Below, piece after piece: positions 46,379 to 58,877 of a stretch of 64,000 nt of DNA; the first letter of the stretch is position 1; each line of letters starts with the position of its first letter. The position numbers and the translations under genes were made by a program. The stretch is from Portunus trituberculatus (Eukaryota > Arthropoda > Malacostraca > Decapoda > Portunidae): contig NC_059268.1 of assembly GCF_017591435.1 (NCBI RefSeq), positions 21,068,684-21,132,683 of the forward strand. The letters are read 5' to 3'. The notes under the pieces are model-generated. The model did not search any database, was not told the DNA's origin, and saw only the letters and a program-made list of their open reading frames with translations.

Positions 46379-46595
46379 ACTCATTCCTTCAGTATTGGGA
46401 CGCTTTTTTTACCATGAGTTTTGAGTACGATTAGATGATTTTATTTACATTATGAACTGTCTATGAAGGTCAGGTGATTAATGTCCTGAGTCTTCACTAT
46501 GTCAGTTCCCCACATTAGTATTTGAAGCTATGTAAAATCACCCAATAGTAAGTAGAATGAAAATGAGAACGCGTCCTGCTACTGAACGGATTAAA
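46379..46595 (-). mobile_element. piggyBac-like TTAA MITE, copy 7
   Basis: The left end is degraded (ATTCCTTCAGTATTGGGACGC). The right end keeps TACTGAACGGATTAA. The internal markers are present in inverted order. Confidence 0.78.
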
Positions 46596-46808
46596 AAATA
46601 CACCCCTTACGTTTATCCTACGTAGGCATCGCACATCAGCGGGGTCACGTCAGCTTGAAGCATGCACACGTTTCCGCCTTGGTGTTAGGAAGGAAGGGGC
46701 GGAGGGCAGCGTGGCGGGGGCTGTTGGGCTGCAAGAGGGAAAGGTTGCGTGTCACGAACCTGTAAAGTATGTCGCTTGTGTGGAAGTGAGAGGTGCCGGT
46801 GAGAGGGA

Positions 46809-46871
46809 AACTTTGAGTGGTGGTGGTGGTGGTGGGCAGGGACTGGTTGTGGTGGTGGTTGTGGTGGTGGT
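46809..46871 (+). repeat. (GGT)n microsatellite, two blocks
   Basis: GGT triplets at 46818-46834 and 46849-46871 separated by unique sequence. Confidence 0.88.
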
Positions 46872-47036
46872 GGGATGCAACACGGAGGTGGCTTAGCTTA
46901 TGGTGGTCGCGTGTCTGGCAGGAAACGTGTTACATTGTGTCGGTTGTTCCTCTTCCTGGGTCATTACCGTCATCCCGGCGGCGCGAGGATTAGCAGAGAC
47001 TCGCATCACGACGGTCGGTCACCTCACAATCTGCTA

Positions 47037-47233
47037 GACTCGTATTCAGAAACGCTCTCCTTTCTCACCACGACTGTTTTCCAAGGCTACAGAGATGACT
47101 AGCAGGGTTTTCAAGAGTTTTCTACAGTTAATGATGTAGAAACCTTGTCACTCTGCATCTAAAACCTTAAAAACACCTTAAAAAATGTGTGTACATTTAA
47201 GTAACGCACAGAAGTGTTTGAGAATATGAGGCC
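47037..47233 (+). mobile_element. Foldback MITE, copy 12
   Basis: The ends GACTCGTATTCAGAAACGC and GTGTTTGAGAATATGAGGCC are inverted repeats of each other. The core contains CTCACCACGACTGTTTTCCA and TAATGATGTAGAAACC. Confidence 0.8.
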
Positions 47234-49224
47234 TACTAAAGCCTTGCCGAGCTGTTGCCGCTGCTAAAATGATCCAAAAAATAAGATAATAAACACAGCA
47301 GGGTTCGGACGTCGGGATTTGCAGTTGTACAGACATGCAGTTCTCAGTAAGGGTTGGTGATCTTTACCTCTGAAAGTATGAAAGCAACCTTGGCGGGAAA
47401 GTGCACGGGGAGAGAATGGACAATGGAAGGAGGACGGTCATTGCCTTCCACTGCTGGGCGTGTTATCCTATGCAGGGATCTGATATGTCAGCAAGACTGG
47501 GTGGGAGATAAATGCTACCAGTGACCGCTTGCTCTGGCCGGCACCAATATCAACCGTATACCAGCGCACCCCCTCACACATGCACGGTAGCTTTGCCTCT
47601 GTGTCTGGCACGCATAATTACTTCCATTGTCTTCCAGCGTCACTAAAGATAAAAAGCCGCGTTACATTCAGAGACAGTCATAAGTGTACTGTCCCTCACT
47701 TTTGATACAGAGCTGGGTTATATAATTGTACGCGGTGGCAGCTCTTGTATGTAGGCCTCTTAGGGGACAGTAGAGAGGCGTGGTCTATGCCATGTTCGGG
47801 GAGGACTAGTTCATTATCATATTAATTTTACATTGTTGTTTTTTTCTACATGACTAACTCACAATTGCTTACATCATTCTCATCATTCTTGCCTAAGAGA
47901 AAGGTGGCCGGTTTAAAGGAAGAACCTAAATATTTTCTCCCTTTCTTTTTCCGTCGTTTGTTCGCTGTAAGCGTGCCAGGTAATATGTTGTGTCATGGTT
48001 GGTGATAGGTGTTAACTTGGTGTTCACAGCCATCAGTTCTTGCATGTGACTGTGCCAAGCTGGCCTGCTGCATGACCTGTTCCTGGGGAAGGCGGCACGA
48101 CCCGTAACGGACTCATGAAGGGATAGGAAAACCAACGTAAATACCGGTTTGCTGAGCGCCAGGCAAGGCAGGTATGGGTCGCGGGGACACACTAACAGCT
48201 AGCGAATTACTGCTGTTTCTGTATTCGGAGTGACGCGTGTGTGGAAACAAGCTGAAGAAACAGACAGTCGATATCATAGTGCGTTAAGCAACTTGGTCTT
48301 GTCTTAATAGTTAAAGCTGCCATCAAATTACTACTTTTCTTGTATTCACATTGGAGAGACACGTGTGTGGAAACAAGCTGGTGGAACAAACAGTAGATAA
48401 CAAAGAGTATTAAGTAATTTGCCCTTGCCTTGCGGCCTTCCAAGTAAACTACTCACAGGCGGGGAAGAGGCATGTTTCCTCCTCACGGGCCACTTTCACT
48501 CTCGCAGCCTCGCGCCACCTTTTTGCGGCGGGCTCCTCGGTACCGGTCCTGCGTGGCGGATCGCTCTGCTCCCTACACTTGTCCTGCCCAGCCTGCCCTC
48601 ACGCCGCACCAAGGTCGGGAGCATCTTCCACACGGTTCCTCTCACGCATCTTGGGTTTTCTAGTCCCGGGCATGAAAACCAAAAGAACAGGAGGAAAAAG
48701 GAGACCAGAGACGAACAAATACTCGCACTTGGCCAGGGGCAGCTCAGGGACAATGCATACCTTATCCAGCTGACAGGAAGCCCGCGCCACAGCTGTTCCC
48801 TGCCCGCCAGTGTGCGATTGAGTTCATTAAATGGGCGCGAAGGGACCACGTGGGCGAGACTGCTTTGTTGCCCTTTCAGTGACGCTATGACCGCCATTAT
48901 CTTACCACCATTACGTGCTATTGGGGAAAACTAAGCTGGTTTAAGAAATTAATGGGAAAAGGAAAACTGGTGAACTATTTTGACAGTAGAGAAGTGTTTT
49001 AATCATATAGAGGAAAAAAATTATGAGTTTCTATCACTTTGCCTTAAAGGTTAGATTCTAAACAGTACAAGACATATAATGATCAGGTAATAGGCGCTTT
49101 AAACTGCAAATGTGGTGTGCTGTAAGACGAGTTTTGCGTAACAATAGGCAGACAAGTTAAACCTCCACATCACGTCCGTATCCTAATCAACGGAACTTTT
49201 GCAGAGCCCCAACATCTGCATCCG

Positions 49225-49530
49225 GATGTGTAGTTGTTGCCATACCCACAGCCTCTCTTGCTCGGTGGAAGTGTGCTATGATGGTGTGTGTGCGAGAAGG
49301 ATGTCGTTATAAAGACTTTTAAGATACGTGAGATGATACTGGAGACTGCAGGACAGTGTGTGTGTGTGTGTGTGTGTGGGTGTGTAACCTAACCTAATCT
49401 AACCTAACCACACCCACAGCATCTCTTCTGGTTCTGTGGAAGTGTGCTATGATGGTGTGTGTGCGGGAAGTATGCTGTTATAAAGGCTTCTTAGGTACAT
49501 GAGATGGTACTGGAGACTGCAGGACCGTGT
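49225..49530 (+). repeat. Tandem duplication, unit about 175 bp
   Basis: ACCCACAGCCTCTCTTGCTC, GGAAGTGTGCTATGATGGTG and GGAGACTGCAGGACAGTGTG (49240-49361) recur at 49414-49532 with a few changes. Each copy ends in a GT microsatellite. Confidence 0.82.
49385..49409 (-). repeat. Interstitial arthropod-telomere-type repeat (CCTAA)
   Basis: The plus strand reads about four and a half CCTAA units with one variant TCTAA. That is TTAGG on the minus strand, the ancestral arthropod telomere unit. A two-unit stretch also occurs at 13704-13716. Confidence 0.6.
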
Positions 49531-49535
49531 GTGTG

Positions 49536-49606
<71 letters not shown>
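49530..49606 (+). repeat. (GT)n microsatellite
   Basis: About 36 GT units with a TTG interruption at the start. It ends the second unit of the 175-bp duplication. Confidence 0.96.
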
Positions 49607-49608
<2 letters not shown>

Positions 49609-50097
49609 TGGATGATACTGTTGAGAGATTCTATGTGCAGTTTCATCGGGTACTAATGGGATATGTATTTTTCTGTTAGTAGCAGCAAAAGTGGCGAGAA
49701 TGCTCAGTAATTTGCCATATGAGTGCGGGAAGACCGGGCCATTGTATTGTAGTAACTGTCAACACGCGATGTCATTCAGTGCCACCAACAATGGCATGTC
49801 CCGTGAAGCACACCCTGTTGTATATACATGTAAATTGTTGGTCGTATGACGCGGTTCCTAACATTACACTACATGGTATATTACATGTGTGTGGAGAGCA
49901 CCAGTACTTCTACCTATCATTAACACTTACGCACACCACTAATGCGAGTCTGCTATTACTAAACTGCCACCACTGCTCATAAACCACAGCCACAAAGATA
50001 GTATTAAGTTTACAACCTCTTGTCATGACGTGTGCAAAGACTGTTTAACTGCTAGAGAACCCTGTTACACCACACAGCCAGTAACCTCATTCCCCAC

Positions 50098-50132
50098 TAC
50101 CACCACCACCACCACCACCACCACCATTACTG

Positions 50133-50186
<54 letters not shown>

Positions 50187-50338
50187 TTTTTTTTCTTCTT
50201 CTTCTTCTTCTTCTTCTTCTTCTTCTTCTTCTTCTTCTTCTTCTTCTTCTTCTTCTTCTTCTTCTTCTTCTTCTTCTTCTTCTTCTTCTTCTTCTTCTTC
50301 TTCTTCTTCTTCTTCTTCTTCTTCTTCTTCTTCTTTTT

Positions 50339-50433
<95 letters not shown>
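50098..50433 (+). repeat. Compound triplet array (ACC)(CTA)(CTT)(CTA)
   Basis: (ACC)9 at 50098-50126, (CTA)n at about 50130-50185, a short T run, (CTT)n of about 48 units at 50194-50338, then (CTA)n of about 31 units to 50433. The plus strand is almost without G. Open frames here (poly-Leu, poly-Ser, poly-Arg) are artefacts. Confidence 0.96.
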
Positions 50434-50521
50434 GCCGTGACTTGGTTGCTGTGGCGTTAAATTTTCAGTCAATCAGTCAATCAGTTATCCATCACCACCA
50501 TCAGCGTTAAGAAGGCATGTA

Positions 50522-50523
<2 letters not shown>

Positions 50524-50591
<68 letters not shown>
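50524..50591 (+). repeat. (CT)34 microsatellite
   Basis: An uninterrupted CT run 90 bp after the triplet array. Confidence 0.97.
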
Positions 50592-50595
<4 letters not shown>

Positions 50596-50804
50596 TGTAG
50601 CGCGCAGATCGGAAGGAAAGTCTCGGTTGTTTAATTAGGACAAGCAATTATTTGTCGAGTTGAGCAGGTGAGCGGCCAACATTTGCTGACTCGCCTCGCC
50701 TCGCCTCGCCTTGCCTTGGTTCGTCACGCCTCCATCTCCTCTTGCCCTTCCCTACACCGAAGTCTCTCCGGAAATATGTCAGGCACCATTTTCTCCATGA
50801 CCCC

Positions 50805-50806
<2 letters not shown>

Positions 50807-50876
<70 letters not shown>
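50807..50876 (+). repeat. (AC)34 microsatellite
   Basis: An uninterrupted AC run. Confidence 0.97.
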
Positions 50877-50878
<2 letters not shown>

Positions 50879-50999
50879 ATATAATCAGTGTTGTTCTGTA
50901 CTCACAAAGAAGGTTCTAATTTAAACACAAAAGAACATTAGGAAACCTGCAAGAAGGCAATGGATGTACACGTGGCAGTGCCTAAAATGTTTCCTGATA

Positions 51000-51140
51000 G
51001 CTTTGTCCAGGTCTCACTGGTGACTCCCTTCCCATTGTGTCACTAACTATAAAAACACTCAAAAGACCAGTGTCGCTTCCTCTAGAGCCCTCTGAAAGCC
51101 GTCATAGTGCGGAGAATTGTGTTTTGGAATGTGCTCTCTA
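51000..51140 (+). mobile_element. Foldback MITE, partial copy 13
   Basis: Only the right half is recognisable: TGTCACTAACTATAAAAACAC, TCTAGAGCCCTCTGAAAGC and GTGTTTTGGAAT. Confidence 0.5.
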
Positions 51141-51501
51141 AAGACTGTTCCGGTCTTCTACCACTCTCCTTGATGACCTATTTCCTCCTATCCCCAAAAT
51201 CTAACTTTATTAAGCTGGAACCCTAATACAATCTCGGCTCCTTCGCCTTACATCCTTATCACTACTTCAGAGCCCCTCATTCTCCTACCTCTCTAATGAA
51301 TGTAAATTTAAAAGCTTCTTATACTGGTCGTCTCTTGGTTCCCTCTCTCACCAAGACAGTGCCACACCCACCAGCACGGGTCACCGGCCTTGTCCCCACT
51401 ATGAGTCACAGTGACGTCAGAGTGTAAGGCGCGGGTCGGGCGGGGTCGCGGCCACCTCAGCTAAGGCCAGGCAGAAGGTGCGGCCGCAGAGTTTAGGGAA
51501 C

Positions 51502-51702
51502 TTATTCTGAAACCAACACTACTTTCATAAGGGTTTCGTTGGAGTTACACTGGTTTTTTAAGTGTTTTTACGTTTGTAGAGACATGTTAACAAGATTTCT
51601 ACGCGATTGAAAGGAGAAGGTCTTGAGAACGCGGCTTATCATTTCCGTGGTCTTTGAAAACAGTGGAGGTGAGAGAGCGAAGCGTTTCTGAATACGGGCG
51701 TA
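51502..51702 (+). mobile_element. Foldback MITE, copy 14
   Basis: The left end is TTATTCTGAAACCAACACTAC and the right end is AAGCGTTTCTGAATACGGGC. The core is GTTTTTACGTTTGTAGAGAC. Confidence 0.75.
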
Positions 51703-51897
51703 GGAGTGGCCCTATCGGTGCTGCCGATCGGGTGACTCACTAGCCCAGCCCTTCATCAGAGGTTTCCCTTCCGCCCTCACCTCACCTTTACCTGTGTTTT
51801 CAAGTGGTGCTCGTTTATCATTGGGGAAAATAAAAGGCAAGGTCTTTCCGTGCTTGATTTCCCTGTGTTTTGAAGGGCGCACTGACCTCCCTCATCT

Positions 51898-52021
<124 letters not shown>

Positions 52022-52259
52022 TGGATTTATTAAGGATATGAATTTCATCAGAAGAGAAAACACTGTTGAATTAGAGAACGTGAATATGGATCGCTGACAT
52101 TTGCTTGTGCTTCTGACACTCCGACATTACTTCACTCTCGAACATAGAAATCACCTTAACAAACCAAGAACGGAGTAAATTTGCAGAAGACTAGGCACAT
52201 GTAGCATAAGGAAACACATAAGGGAAGCCAGATGCGTCCTAATGAGTCTCCCACCTGTA

Positions 52260-52457
52260 TTAACACCTTGAGTACCAGGACGCGTTTATTTATTCTGGTT
52301 ATACTATTTGGTGATTTTACACAGCTTCAGAAACTTATGTGGGGATTAGAATAGTGAAGACTCTGGCCATTAATCTTCTGATCCTTCCTAATGTAAACAA
52401 AATCGTCTAATTTCCAAAACTCAAGATAAAATTTTAGCCCGGTAATGAAAGGGATAA
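52260..52457 (+). mobile_element. piggyBac-like TTAA MITE, copy 8
   Basis: The left end is TTAACACCTTGAGTACCAGGACGCG. The right end is mutated to GGTAATGAAAGGGATAA. It is shortened in the TTCTGA-to-CCTTCCTAATG segment. Confidence 0.78.
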
Positions 52458-52690
52458 TACGTCGTTTTAATCCAAATAAGAAGCATATGTCCTACTGCGT
52501 CTAAGAGCTCGCCACCTGTGTGAGTGTATCAGTATGTGGTGTGTTTGCCTGATGGACGCAGGTGGCATAGCAAGGCCTAACAAAAGCATGCAGGAGGGAG
52601 GAGGTGTAGCTTGAGGCATCCAGTGAGTGTGATGAGATAGCTTTCCCCCGCGTGTGTAAGGGCAGACGGCGGCCGTGGTGGTGATTGTGC

Positions 52691-52774
<84 letters not shown>
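52691..52774 (+). repeat. (AC)41 microsatellite
   Basis: An uninterrupted AC run followed by about 230 bp of pyrimidine-rich sequence. Confidence 0.97.
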
Positions 52775-52775
<1 letters not shown>

Positions 52776-53004
52776 GTTTCTTCATGATGTTAAAGGAGCT
52801 GATCTTTTCTCCATTTCTTATCTATCTCCCTCCTTCTCCCTTTCTTTTCCTTTTCCTTCTCTCTTTCCTTTTTGTTTCTCTCTCTCTCTCCATCTCTCCT
52901 CCTTTGTCTGCCTCCCTCTCTCCTCCCTCCCTCCCTCATTCCTCCTCCTCTCCTTTTCACCTCCAGTCATTCTATCTACATCTCCATTTCTTTATGCCTC
53001 CTCC

Positions 53005-53121
<117 letters not shown>

Positions 53122-53270
53122 AGTCAGTGAGCCGCGTGTTGAGGTGGCACGTGTAGGTGAGGCATGAGTCACCTGGCACACCTGGCTCAGGTGTGTTCTC
53201 ACCACCTTTGGTTCCACTATATAGAAATTCAGGGTGTAACACGAGTCTTTGGAAATGTTGCTAGAAGTAA

Positions 53271-53515
53271 ATGTTCTATACACACAAGCATTCACTCTCT
53301 TTATCCTTCGCTATGACAATGGAATACTATTGATCAGCCCACCCCATCCCCGAACTGGCCTCCTGCAGCTTCCTTGATGTTAGTCTGCTTAAAAACTGTT
53401 CTATACACATAAACATTCACTCTCTTTATCCTTCGTTGTGTAAAGGAATGCGACTGGTCACCCCATCCCTTCCCAGAACCTGACTTCCTGCAGCTTCCTT
53501 TATGTTAGTCACTGC
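53271..53515 (+). repeat. Tandem duplication, unit about 125 bp
   Basis: GTTCTATACACACAAGCATTC...TTTATCCTTCG...CTGCAGCTTCCTTGATGTTAGTC (53272-53390) is repeated at 53398-53513 with moderate divergence. The CTGCAGCTTCCTT piece resembles the LINE 3' tail at 40110. Confidence 0.8.
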
Positions 53516-53898
53516 TTCGAACAAATGAGTGAGAGATCTAACACTGCATGGCCGGGGAGCTGCGTCTTGTACTGAGGCATTTCCGGCTGCTGCTAACGCA
53601 TATCACGGTGGATTAGTGAGCGATAAACTGCTGATCCGCGGTCGTGTTGTTTGAATAAAGAAACTCAAAGTAGTAGAGATGCTGACTTTGTATTTGATAT
53701 GTACGTACAAGGAGAAAGGTACAGACATGCGGGTCACAGGTGTTCTGGTGTTGAGAGAGGCAGGTGTGGAGCTCAGTGGGATGGTGGTGGTGGTGGTGGT
53801 GATGGTGGTGGTGGTGCTGTCCGCCTCTCCCCTCTTATCTCCGTGCTTGGCCGAATGTTCTTCACCATCAGGAGTGTGTGAAGGGCAAGAGGGGTGTG

Positions 53899-53902
<4 letters not shown>

Positions 53903-53944
<42 letters not shown>
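53903..53944 (+). repeat. (GA)21 microsatellite
   Basis: An uninterrupted GA run. A GGT run at 53783-53817 precedes it. Confidence 0.95.
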
Positions 53945-53947
<3 letters not shown>

Positions 53948-54244
53948 TTACATGTGAGGTTAGATTTGACTTGGGAAAATGATGAGCTATGTTATTATCA
54001 ACTTTGATTTGAGTTGTCGTTAGTTTTGTTACTGTCATCGTCCTTCTCCTCCTCCTCCTCCGACACCAACACCACTATCACTACTCCGCCTGTCATTCTC
54101 ATCACCACCACCACCATCACCACCGCTGTTTCGTTCCGCTTCTCACCACCACCAGCGTAGGGTCCTCTCTCCGCTCCGCCGCCCACGGGAATAACAACAC
54201 GGAGAGTTAACAAACAGAAAACGAGGGACAGAAAAGATAAGATG

Positions 54245-54377
54245 GTGGCGGCGGTGGTGGTGGTGGTGGTGGTAGCGCGGGGGCGGCAGACGATGCTGTA
54301 ACAATAATTGGGGATTGGGGAACGTGAGGCTCTGAAAGTGAGAGTGGATGATGACCGCTCCTGCTCCTGCTCCTCCT

Positions 54378-54408
<31 letters not shown>
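54245..54408 (+). repeat. Triplet runs (GGT)n and (CTG)n
   Basis: (GGT)9 at about 54247-54273 and (CTG)9 at 54382-54408. No reading frame around them looks like a gene. Confidence 0.88.
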
Positions 54409-54413
<5 letters not shown>

Positions 54414-54562
54414 TCCACATGACGTCACCACTCATTCTGGCCTCTTGCCCCACACCCCTCAGCACAGCGGCCGGCTATGCACCCCGCCCCGTCCTGCTCC
54501 GTCCGGCCCTGTCCCTCCACTCCTACCCACCCAACGCCTAAACCCGCCAGATCCTGTTTTTC

Positions 54563-54566
<4 letters not shown>

Positions 54567-54645
<79 letters not shown>

Positions 54646-54681
54646 GTGTCCTGTCCTGTCCTGTAATGTTACTCGTGGTGA

Positions 54682-54722
<41 letters not shown>
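54567..54722 (+). repeat. Compound (CT)(GT) ... (AC) microsatellite
   Basis: (CT)24 then (GT)14 to 54643, about 40 bp of unique sequence, then (AC)19 at 54685-54722. The GT and AC arms could fold back. Confidence 0.95.
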
Positions 54723-54727
<5 letters not shown>

Positions 54728-54925
54728 CATTTACACTTTATTTTTACTTCATATTTTTGTCAGCATTGTTTTTTTCCTTCCTGTAAGTGAGTCAGTATCT
54801 ATTTGGTGCTCCAGGATGGGATGGAGCAGCAAGGTAGCGCACAGGACTCATCTGGAGCCAGTATTCTTTACCATCCAGCTCTTTCTTTTTTTCTCTATGT
54901 GAGAGACGTCATGGGGAAAAGTGTG

Positions 54926-55120
54926 CTAACCCCTTGAGTACCACGACGCGTTTCTATATTCACTTTGCTTACACTATTTGGTGATTTTATACAGCTTCCG
55001 AAATTTATGTGGGGGATTAAAATCGTAAAGACCCCCATAGACCCTTCGTAATGTCAATAAAATGGTTTAATCGTACACAAATCTCAAGGTAAAAATTGTG
55101 TCCTAGTATTGAAGTGTGTG
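54926..55120 (+). mobile_element. piggyBac-like TTAA MITE, copy 9 (worn ends)
   Basis: The left end is CTAACCCCTTGAGTACCACG. The right end has decayed (CCTAGTATTGAAGTG) and has lost TTAA. An internal piece is deleted. Confidence 0.72.
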
Positions 55121-55751
55121 AAGGTTAGGGCAAAGAGCAGGGCGTGTGTGTGGCAGGAGAGGCGCTAAAGTGGCCGCAGGTGTCGGTTAAGTGGCGCGTG
55201 CCTTTACTAACTGCCTTCCATCATCACGTAGTCACCAGTTGTCACTCATGCACTGGGCACCGTTCAGGACATAAGGAAAGCTGCAAGAATCCTCATAATT
55301 CTCACGTGGTAGTCTGTATATGCCCCAAACTCCATCTTATTGAGGCTCCCGTCAGTGCTAACCCTCTTCTATCATTAGTCACTCAGTTGTCTTTCATTCT
55401 ATTGATTCAGCACTAACACTGATTACTGAGTTCATTCCTGTCATCAAAGTGTTTAGTTTTTGCAGTACCAATATCTCATTACGTTCTTCTGTGTTATTGG
55501 GCTCCAACAGGCGGTTTACTCTGCTTATGCTGGCTGCTCGTGGTGTGAAATATTGGGGACCTAATGTGTAGACGTGACTGAGTTGGAAGTACAAGGGAAA
55601 GTTGAATACAAGAGTGAAATTCTTGCTTTTTTGGTGAAGATTGTGGCTGTGGCTGTGTTCATCTACACGACATGCTAGCAGTGATCTTGTGTCATCTAAC
55701 TACCTGTTTCTTCTGTAATATGACAAGTCGGAGGTCTACTTGGTGTGAAGT

Positions 55752-55754
<3 letters not shown>

Positions 55755-55785
<31 letters not shown>
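55755..55785 (+). repeat. (GTT)n microsatellite
   Basis: About ten GTT triplets. Confidence 0.93.
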
Positions 55786-55868
55786 CAGTCTGAACTTGTC
55801 TGAAATGTACAGTACACGAATAACAAGAAAAGCCGTGACAAACTGACATATGAAACAATTCTTTCCGT

Positions 55869-55972
<104 letters not shown>

Positions 55973-56349
55973 GCACCACGAGCATGTGTATAAATTTCAA
56001 AGCATGTAGTTCTGCATGTAATTGAACCGATGTGTGCGTGGCCTGGGTAGCATTTGGTGATGGGTACGTCCTGGTATTCACTGCGTAGGGTCGTGTTGTG
56101 TGTCTCTACTGGCCAGTGTGACTCTAGGGAGGGGCGATGGGGGTGTGTGAGGACGGTCAGAGGTGGTGCTTTGAGGGCTATTCATAAAGAGATACGATTG
56201 GCCACTGCTGCTAAACCTTTGCTGTTGGTCGAAGGGAAGGAAAGTAAAGGGGTAGAGGGAAAGTAAGTGAGAAGGGAAAGTGAGAAAGAAAGGAAAAAAA
56301 AAAGAGAAGAAAGATGAAACTATGTAAATGAACCATGAAAAAGCATTAG

Positions 56350-56351
<2 letters not shown>

Positions 56352-56437
<86 letters not shown>
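56352..56437 (+). repeat. (CT)42 microsatellite
   Basis: An uninterrupted CT run. Confidence 0.97.
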
Positions 56438-56439
<2 letters not shown>

Positions 56440-56486
56440 CTATTTCCTGTTAGTTCTGTGTTTGTTTGTATAACGCTGTATTGTCC

Positions 56487-56597
<111 letters not shown>

Positions 56598-57103
56598 GCT
56601 AAGTATATGTGATAATGAAGCACTGATTGGGCAAGTTACATGGAGTGGTGTGGAGTAGTGGAGCAAACCTAACTATCATAGTCTGCACGTGGCTGGCTAT
56701 TGTGTCGGCCGATTATAGTTCAGGTGACAGTATGTACATTGGGATCATGACGTAGGAGACTTTTACTGTGACGAGCTCGCTTAGTGCATTCTGTAAGGAC
56801 GTGAGATGCGCTGTGGCAATGCAGAGTGGTGGTCACGTTCCCAGGGAGCGAACCCCACACGGCGATAGGGCCTCCACTCAGCGATAGCATAACCTGAGTA
56901 TCGGCCTTCTGATAACGAAACGAGTAGTGGAGAGTGGTTCGCTGGGGAGCTGAGGGCCAGTGCCAGCCAGTAAGCCCACAGCTGGGAGAGGCTTGCTACC
57001 ACCACCATGGAGTGAGTGTTTCCTGCCTCTATTAGTAGCAATATTAGGTTTACATCTTGCTAATACGTGTTTTAATGGTCATGGTTGTTACGTTTATTAT
57101 TCT

Positions 57104-57277
57104 GGACCCTTCAGTACCATAACGCGTTTCCATATTCATTCTGCTTACTATTTGGTGATTTTATACAGTGAAGACTCCGGCCACTAATCTGCCCTCCATA
57201 GATCCTTCCTAATGTCAATAAAATGGTCTAATCGTAAACAAAACTCGTGGTATAATGTGTCCCAGTACAGAAGTTAA
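57104..57277 (+). mobile_element. piggyBac-like TTAA MITE, copy 10 (deleted internally)
   Basis: The left end is GACCCTTCAGTACCATAACGCG without TTAA. The right end is CCCAGTACAGAAGTTAA. About 40 bp of the middle is missing. Confidence 0.72.
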
Positions 57278-57914
57278 AGGGTTTGATACGTTTCTTGAGT
57301 GTCTCAGTATGGATGCTGTGAAAAGTGGAAGGGTTCTACGTTTGGGAGGTTTTTGTGTTGAGGTTGAAATATTAATGTCTGGTTATGCTCATATACTGTA
57401 ATCTGGACACGGTATTCTGAGCAGGGATTATTTTACTTTACTTTATTTGTTATTCCTGTTGTTGCTCCCAAGGCTGATCTGACACAAAAAAGAAGTATAT
57501 TTATATCTTTATATTTTTTTTTCCATCCATTGTTTTTACGTGTCAAGAAAACTGGTCGAGAAAAAATATGTATAAAAATGTGAATATTCAGCTTTTCCGT
57601 GGCAGAAAGTAAAAAGTGCAACAAAAAATGTCCTCTACTTTAGTCTCAGTCAGTGGTTTTATGGAGTCCAGGAGTGGTTTAGTAACGGGTTAAGAGTAAG
57701 CATTTCGAGGTGAGGAACTAGGACTGACTGACTGGGCCGCTGGGGTGTTCGTGGCTAGTATTGACATTCCCCGTCCCTGATATTTCCTCCTCCGCCAGTC
57801 AGGTATCTTTTCCTCAGTGTACATTTCTCCCTCTAGACACATTCCTTCGCAGCATGTCCTGATAACCTGGCCTTTTAACACCATTGCTGCTAGTGATTTG
57901 GTTCAGGTCAATAC

Positions 57915-58125
57915 TCAACCCCTTCAGTATTGGGAGGCATATTTACCTTGAGTTTGTTGTGTGATTAGACGATTTCATTTACATTAGGAAGGGTTTATGG
58001 TGGTCAGAAGATTAATGGCCAGTCTTCACTATTTTCATCCCCACATAAGTTTGTGAAGCTGTATAAAATCACCAAATAGTAAGCAGAATGAATAAGAAGA
58101 CATGCCGTGGTACTGAAAGGGTTAA
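57915..58125 (-). mobile_element. piggyBac-like TTAA MITE, copy 11
   Basis: The copy is inverted. The left end is TCAACCCCTTCAGTATTGGG and the right end is GGTACTGAAAGGGTTAA. Confidence 0.82.
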
Positions 58126-58567
58126 GTGAAGAGGAAGAGGGGGAGGAATCTCTGCAGAGGAAAGTAAACAGGAAGGGAAAGTGTCCAGGGAGGAAATGTT
58201 TAGAGGGAAAAAAAGGTCCAAGGAGGAAAATGTCCTGCACTCGTTTTTGCCTCGTCAGGGAGGCAATGGCGCAGGAAGGTCAGGTAGTGGCGACCTCCCT
58301 CTGCACGGATGGCCGGCGGGGCGCTGATTCACACATTCCAATACAATAGGTCACATCACCAGCACTCGTGATAAAGCAGGCGGTGCAGCAGCAGGAGCGA
58401 GGCACGTCCCTTCACTCACACCCTGAAAGCACCTCACGCCGCTCCCTCAGGCTGCACTTGCTTAAGCTTATTAATTTATGCCGTCAGCCTTCCGAACATT
58501 TACTTTGATATCTGGCCTCGCCGCCTCTCCGCCTCGCTGCCTCGATGTTTGCGTTTCAAGACTGAGG

Positions 58568-58786
58568 CCCGTTTTCAGAAACGCTCTGCTCTCACCACGA
58601 CTGCTTTCCAAGGCCACAGAGATGATTTGCTTGGTTTTCAAAAGGGTTTCTCCAGTTAATAACATAGGAAACGTGTCACTCTGCCCCTAGAACCATAAAA
58701 CACCTTGAAAACTCTTATAAACTTAAATAAACCCTTTTGATATAGTGAAGGTGAAGCATAGGAAAGTTTGAGAATACGAGCCAGAG
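58568..58786 (+). mobile_element. Foldback MITE, copy 15
   Basis: GGCCCGTTTTCAGAAACGCT and AAGTTTGAGAATACGAGCC are the terminal inverted repeats. This is one of the best-preserved copies (about 219 bp). Confidence 0.82.
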
Positions 58787-58877
58787 GTTTACCTGTGAGC
58801 TGCAACAGTCGCCTTCCTGACGCACACAAGCCACGGCGGCATGCAAGGTCTCTTATCCCGCTGGCGCCGGCTGTGCG

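Noticed and set aside
50030..50472. Long frames of poly-Leu, poly-Ser and poly-Arg on both strands
   Set aside because: They are translations of the (CTA)/(CTT) triplet array with no unique flanking protein.
52467..52785. Frames of poly-Cys-Val and poly-Thr-His, here and at about a dozen other AC/GT runs
   Set aside because: They arise from dinucleotide microsatellites and change sequence completely outside the repeat.
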